A stretch of 64,000 bases of DNA, taken from assembly GCF_003073045.1 (NCBI RefSeq), contig NC_037591.1, positions 22,725,319 to 22,789,318 of the forward strand, written 5' to 3'. This stretch comes from Pomacea canaliculata. Its lineage: Eukaryota; Mollusca; Gastropoda; Architaenioglossa; Ampullariidae. Under the pieces are notes generated by a model. The model worked only from the letters and a program-made list of their open reading frames with translations, was not told where the DNA came from and searched no databases. Below are positions 58,900-64,000 of the stretch, piece by piece; the first letter of the stretch is position 1; every line of letters begins with the position of its first letter. A program made the translations under genes and the position numbers.

Positions 58900-59420
58900 C
58901 CCGGTCCCCCAGTGATGCGCGTGAGGAGGTGATGGAAGCTGTGAATACTGGTGGAGTGCCTTACCTGTGCAGGAGGACGACCAGGACGACGAGGAGGAGG
59001 TCGATGAGGACTGTGTGACGGAGCAGGAGGCGGTTGGTGACGGTTCATTGTATCCTGGCTGTTGCAGTCGCTGCAGTCTGTGGCAGCCAGAAGATGCTGT
59101 GCAGAAAATGTCGGCCGTGCCAGACCTGCTGCCGCTGCGGTGGGCGTCTGCGCGGTGACGTCGAGTCCCCCTTCCCTTACAGTCACTCCCGCGGCGGCAC
59201 GGCAACGCGCCAGGCATGGCGGACTGCGAGCGGCAAGCGGAGCGGTGCGGCAGGCGGCAAGCGGCGCGGAGCGGCATCACGCCAAGGGCCTGGTCCAAGC
59301 CGGAGCGGCGAGCGGTGAGCAGCAGCGGCAGCCGAGCGGCGACGGTCAACGAGATTGTTCGGCTGCTGCGGCGGCGACGTCGCGCGAGCGAGCGCGTGAG
59401 TGTGTGTGTGCGCACGCTTG
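58900..59420. promoter_or_regulatory. Strong CpG-rich region, probable promoter or first exon
   Basis: Composition becomes extremely GC- and CpG-rich, especially at 59140-59400, with repeated GAGCGG and GGCAAGCGG motifs. GCGCGTGAGT at 59391-59400 is a donor-like end. Long frames are open on both strands (up to 204 codons), which is expected of stop-poor GC-rich DNA. A plus-strand first exon ending at this donor is the simplest reading. CAAGATGGCGCC (YY1-type) lies further on, near 59950-59961. Confidence 0.4.
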
Positions 59421-59424
59421 CACG

Positions 59425-62265
59425 CTCGGCTTTTTTTTTTTTTTTTGTTAATGTTATGCTGGCGACGGACGCCATCGACCGGTGCCCATATTTGGACAAT
59501 TTGCCCATTCATGAGATGCAGCGGAGAGCGCTGGCCCCGTCTTCTGGCATCGCTGCCACTTGCAGTATGTCTTCGGCAAGCTCGGCTGATCGGCTTCCCA
59601 AGGCGCCGCCCGCTTTGGTTCACACACAGCCTTTCTCTTCCTCCTCCCCCCTTGCTGCCTTACCACCTCCTTCCATGCTTTGTAATCCCCCCCCTCATTC
59701 CCCACAACTAACCTCATCCCTCCTCCCATCCAGCATCTCTTTCCTTCACAGACCTGCAACAGCTCAAGCTTAGCCAGCTCATTGCTCCTCGCTCTCTCTT
59801 CTTTTTTTTCTTTTTTTTCTTCTGTCGCTCACTAGAGTTCGTATGTTCGTCCTCCTCTCGGACTCCACTGTTCTCCACTCCAACTTCCCCCCAATCCCTT
59901 TAGACTTCTCTGTTACTTGCCAATTGTTACCACAACGTGCCAAAGCATGCCAAGATGGCGCCAGCAAATGCCAATATTAATTTCTTTGCCTTCTCCTTCA
60001 CCTGCATCGTCAGCTCGCCTTCGTCCACGACTGTTTCTAAAACAAGAGCATCTCCTCGCAATCCCATCCTCCTCGCAATCAAAGCTTAAAACATCCCTGT
60101 CTCTCTTTTCATCACCCATAACTAATGATAAATATTTAAAGCACTGTTTATATCTTGGCCAGAGAGGTTCATACCATCTCAAAAATAAATTTTTCTCTTC
60201 ATGTGCGACTAAACCGCAGAATTATTTAATAATATCACTGGGTTGTTAGGTGCTTTTGTAAGCTATTTGCCTTGGAGGCATTTGTTTTGTCGTAGAACAG
60301 TTCACAGCCGGGGAAACAATGAGGTTAAAACATATACAAACACAGGACTATTTTTTTCCAGTCAGTGAACTCTTTCTCTTTTCTTCTCCTATTCCAATAA
60401 ACTAATTAAGCTGATGGTGAAAATGTGGTTGGACATCAAGTTTTGACTGTTCCGTTTGTCAGCGTCAGATGTTTCTTTTTACTGTAGCTGAGCTGTTCAT
60501 CAGCCACTTCATTTGTGATTAATTAATTTATACAATGCCTATTCAAGTCATTGTTCATTTTATTTTGCTTTAGTTTATCATTTTTCTTCAATTAAAGATG
60601 ACCTTCGGTGTCAAATATTGCAAGTCATGACCAGGCCTCCAGTCACCACGCATGGATCAGTGTAGTAGGCAGATGGGAATAATTTTTCAGTTGAGGTGTA
60701 ATATTCTTGTGCTCCTTGCTGTCTTCCTCGTGTCACAATATTGATTCTTGATGACAAAGCTGATGTTCAAACTTTTGACTACTCATGTCAAACTGTTGTC
60801 CTTCTCCTGGCAGTTTATTGCTCTTGATATCGAGGCTATTTCATGTGAGTTCTGTGTGACTCGTGTCTTTACTCCTTTCACAGCAAGTTTCACCTTGCCA
60901 TCACTTGTAGTACACAAGCTAGCATCATGTGTCCGACACCATTGGTCCAAATTCTCATGGCATCATGTACCGCTCGGTCTAATCTCCAAGACCAAAATAA
61001 AAAAAAAACTCTCCGCGTCCATAATTTCAGCCGTTTGCTGCTTAAGTGTCATTGCCATTCACATGATTAAAACAGACTGGTCTCCAAACAAGGCTATTAT
61101 ACTTTATAATGATTGGGGCGATGTGAAAATGGCCAAAAGCCACCGAAGCCCTCTGATGCAGCAACCCTCTTGTAGTGAACAAGGTCTCTTTTATAAAAAT
61201 CTGCACCACACATTTTACACCACAAAAAAGATGCTTTCAGCTCTAAAATAATTCTGATGTATCAACCTGTATCGCTTGACATCATAAAATGTCTACCACT
61301 CTAACTTATTAATATGTGCTCAAGCGGACCTGGTCAGTGCTCCCTCCTGCAACATGGGGTCATCATCTGTAACTGATATTAATAAAAACTCAACATCAGC
61401 AGCAGCGTATACAGACATCATTCCAACAAGTAAACAAAAATTGTGTTTGTGTGGTGGTGTACAAACATTTCAAGGACGCACATGGCCCCAGTAGGGACTG
61501 GAGGGCGGGTACAGGGCCCCACTCGATGCTCCCCACTGGCATGCAGCCCAAGGCCAGCAAACTGCATGGACGGTCGATGGCAACCACGACCATGGTCGAT
61601 GGTGGCGAGCCCACACCAGAACATTCCACAGCGGCCAATTGCATGTGCATGGGCGAAATGCGAAGCTCAGCTTCACGGCTTCGCAAACGGAAAAATAACG
61701 GTCATTTTTGCCCCCAATTTCCCTTTTCGCCGAGGCGAAAATGTAGGTGCGAAATATGTGGCAAAGTGGACATGCTTGGGTAGATAAGGGTGGTACTGTC
61801 ATACCTCTCAACCTGATGGATATTTGCCGCATTTGTCTGCACTGAACTTGTGTGGCAAAATACCATATTGTCTGTCCTTCAGTGGAAGTGAACCCATCAC
61901 CTTCCAATCTGAAACTCCAAGGACTGAAATAAAGCCTAAAGTGAAAAACTAGGTTTACACGTGTATTATTGTCACAAATGAATTTTGACCTTTTTGATTT
62001 TTCTTGACTGATCTTTTTTTCTTATTTATTACTCGTTCTCAACATTCAGCTAATTTGTCATCTACATTGTAAAACAAGACATTATATATCGTGTTTATAA
62101 TGACAGATTATTTCATAACTCCTTTTTTGTAGATATATACTCTTTGTGTCTGTGTGAGTGAATGAGAGATAGAAAAATGCAACAAGGGTTGAAGAGAGAG
62201 GGGATGTATGCTGGCCTCCATTTCAAATCAATGACCACGCCTTTTTACATCATCACGTGCATCTT
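59425..62265. other. No confident gene; possible transposon remnant or 3' UTR
   Basis: 60748-61251 holds a 167-codon plus-strand frame starting at ATG with no recognised domain. 61440-61945 is a stop-poor stretch on both strands, and one plus-strand frame reads RRKCRCEICGKVDMLG, a cysteine-pair pattern resembling a small zinc-binding tail. AATAAA occurs at about 61928-61933. I cannot assign this to a family. Confidence 0.4.
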
Positions 62266-62274
62266 GCATGTCAG

Positions 62275-62482
62275 AGAGAGACAGCTGGAGACAGAGGCAC
62301 TCCACTTACAGATGTTGCAGGCCGGAGGAAGCGTGGTAGCATCAGCGAGTACAAGCTCCTGCAGCTGTAATGACAAAATCAATGTTGTGTATGACGGATT
62401 CATACAGCAGCAGATACAGCAAAGGGACGCGGAGCAAGCTGAGCGTGTCGCACCTCTGCCGCGCAGCTGCCGCACGCCACAC
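62275..62482 (+). CDS. Candidate internal exon, glutamine-rich (hypothetical)
   Basis: CTTGCATGTCAG gives an acceptor ending at 62274, and CCACAC followed by GTAGGT gives a donor at 62483. The 208-base exon has 69 codons plus one leading base, and is open throughout. It reads ERQLETEALHLQMLQAGGS, then a Ser/Cys-rich stretch, then FIQQQIQQRDAEQAERV. Two helical Gln/Glu-rich segments flank a small-residue linker, as in a cytoplasmic or nuclear coiled-coil protein. The opposite strand is also open, so the assignment depends on splice signals and composition. No family was recognised. Confidence 0.33.
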
Positions 62483-62489
62483 GTAGGTT

Positions 62490-63130
62490 TTATTTTTTAT
62501 TTTTTCTTTCTTTCCTGCCGGCATGTTCAGCCTCCCGAACCTCCACCGTCGACCGTCTAACACGCGGCGCCATCGATGTGCACTGCAGCACCTTTCGCAC
62601 CCTCCGTCGGCGCATGTAGCGGTGGTTGAACCGCAGGTGCTTTGCTCTTGGCACTGGAGTTGCAGTTGGGGTTTGCACTTACGGGTACATGTGTGGTGAC
62701 ATGCATACATTTTCACATGTGTGTGAGGGAATGCGTGTTTGTTGTTTATATGTAAGCGATCATGTATGTGGAGGCTGACATGCACTTTTTTCTCTGTATA
62801 TCTGTATGTAGGTATATATATATATGTGTGTGACAGAAGAAAGAGAGGCGAGTGGAAGAGTGTCACACTCATGTCATGTCAGCAAGTGACTTTGTTTATT
62901 TATTTATGTTGTGTTTATCTTTGCACTTCGCCACCACCTGTCTCCGAGAACAAGCGATAGGGGTCAACACTGATGTCACTCACGTGGTCAGTTTAAAGAC
63001 AAAATCCAGTTTACAACAATAACTGACAATCATCTGCAGATCGTTGTCTAATCAGCAATTAGCGTGTACAGGTGTTTTGTCCAGGTGTCGCTGATTAGTT
63101 TATGCTGATTGTTGGTCTTCACGCTGGTCG
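62490..63130. other. No gene seen
   Basis: A pyrimidine-rich stretch at 62488-62515, (TA)n/(TG)n at 62812-62832 and AT-rich DNA. No supported exon. Confidence 0.55.
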
Positions 63131-63134
63131 TTAC

Positions 63135-63142
63135 TATTTATA
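63135..63142 (+). promoter_or_regulatory. TATA-like box upstream of the TIR-like segment
   Basis: TATTTATA at 63135-63142 lies about 100 bases before ATG 63239, with a plausible start site near 63165-63175. It is suggestive only. Confidence 0.25.
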
Positions 63143-63238
63143 CCTGCGTTCGTCCGACAGCAATTAGAGACTAGTTTGAAGAAAGAGACAAAAAGGACAA
63201 TCTAACACCATCTGACATTCTCAACCATCGGCACACAG

Positions 63239-63595
63239 ATGACCGCCCACTCATCTCACGAGAGACAACTCCTGTTTCCGGACAAGACGTGGGCGACGAG
63301 AAGATCGCCGAGTGTGTGGAGAGAAGCAGACGATCATTTGAGCTCTGACTGCTTTACGACCAGCTTCAGATGTGAGGACAGGCAAGCTGCAATAGTTTGG
63401 ACAGAAATAGAAGCTTTGCAACTACCAGGATATTATACCAGCTTCTTCTCCGTCACCTTGGAGATAGGAAATATACAAAAATATTCACAGTACAACATAG
63501 CGTGGCTCTCTGATAAAAAAAATTTCAATTCCAACAGAAATTTATAGAAAGAAGTTTTTAAAGAAGATATGTCTAAGGCATCGTCAGTTCTATTT
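63239..63595 (+). pseudogene. TIR-domain-like segment, frameshifted relic
   Basis: One plus-strand frame (63243-63348) reads SGQDVGDEKIAECVERSRRS just after a short RETTPV, resembling box 2 of TIR domains (R-D-x-x-P-G, then I-x-x-C-x-x-x-S-R-R). It stops at 63346. The frame from ATG 63239 is open to 63547 and carries the next expected pieces. These are LSSDCFTTSFRCEDRQAA in the place of the L-S-x-x-F-x-x-S-x-W-C block, then AWLSDKKNFNSNRNL. After a TAG the same frame continues KEVFKEDM, like the C-terminal helix. The domain start (box 1) is not seen. This order fits a decayed TIR domain of innate-immune type, but the match is by eye and moderate. Confidence 0.33.
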
Positions 63596-63599
63596 TAGA

Positions 63600-64000
63600 T
63601 AGAATATTAATTATTTCTAAAGACAGCTCCTGATCTTCTCTCCACCTCGTCCCCGGATGTGCAGGATTTTGTTTCTTTCACTCGTTTCACCAACTGCTTC
63701 TTCAAAGACATGGACACAGTTCAAACCTATCTTTCATTCTTTCGATATTGAGTTTATGTTTTAAGAGACATTTAACCCAGAGCATCAGGCACCATGTATA
63801 TCTAGTCTATTCAGATTTTACTGTCTTCTTCTATGCAATGATCAGTTCAAAACTGCAACGAACCAAGAAACTTAGTTGAGTGTCTCGTCGATCGAAAGGA
63901 GGATCTTCCAAGAATAGGAAATCCTCTTGTCGTGGATGATTATAAAGAAATATAAAATCAATGGACATATTGATTGTTGATTGATTCAGATAAACAGACG
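63600..64000. other. No gene seen
   Basis: AT-rich DNA downstream of the TIR-like relic, with no open frame of note. Confidence 0.55.

Noticed and set aside
58894..59773. Long frames on both strands (204 and 185 codons)
   Set aside because: Stop-poor, very GC-rich DNA explains them. Frames are open on both strands at once and composition is Arg/Ala/Ser-biased. Kept only as a promoter-like region.
60748..61251. 167-codon plus-strand frame
   Set aside because: No recognisable domain and AT-rich codon use. I considered a piggyBac-type transposase but could not align any catalytic block.
61440..61945. Cysteine-pair motif suggesting a transposase zinc tail
   Set aside because: Only one short motif fits, both strands are stop-poor, and no catalytic domain is visible upstream.

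Overview
This window looks like non-coding-rich DNA from an animal genome. The organism is probably an invertebrate and possibly a mollusc, but that taxon is inference from style, not from a diagnostic gene. Three signs point to an animal. There are three tRNA-Tyr genes with a 16-base intron at the usual position after the anticodon. There are decayed non-LTR retrotransposons, one of them with reverse transcriptase followed by an RNase H motif. There are many tRNA-derived SINE-like units and microsatellites. There is no sign of bacterial gene packing: the longest open frame is 222 codons and shows no recognisable domain.

Layout, left to right. 0-21 kb is mostly intergenic or intronic. It holds a possible membrane-anchor exon (457-634), a possible 3' terminal exon with an overlapping polyadenylation signal (7989-8338), two possible short minus-strand exons (4559-4615 and 14025-14055), the tail of a CR1/L2-like LINE (13400-13611), an ETS plus NRF1 promoter-like cluster (about 13920-13990), and SINE-like units. 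21.4-27.3 kb is a tRNA-Tyr cluster. Its outer two genes lie in inverted copies of a roughly 350-base segment and the middle gene has unrelated flanks. 27-41 kb holds a dispersed repeat pair, a promoter-like region near 30.6 kb on the minus strand, tandem repeats and a broken LINE at 36.2-37.7 kb.

42.3-43.4 kb contains the most unusual structure: two GC-rich copies of about 275 bases facing each other across about 510 bases. Each has a TGACGTCA site, a YY1-like AAACATGGCGGC site and blocks of 31-32 identical bases. 44-51 kb is AT-rich with minisatellites, a hairpin-forming or MITE-like element and a SINE. 52.1-53.2 kb holds the best candidate protein gene, three exons with good splice signals but no recognised product. 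A cysteine-rich candidate exon lies at 55.6 kb, a CpG-rich first-exon-like region at 58.9-59.4 kb, a glutamine-rich candidate exon at 62.3 kb, and a frameshifted TIR-domain-like relic at 63.2-63.6 kb.

Across the window the palindrome TCACGTGA occurs at least 12 times by eye, against about one expected by base composition. No pathway can be assembled from these parts. The exon calls are made from splice signals and open frame only, and are correspondingly uncertain.
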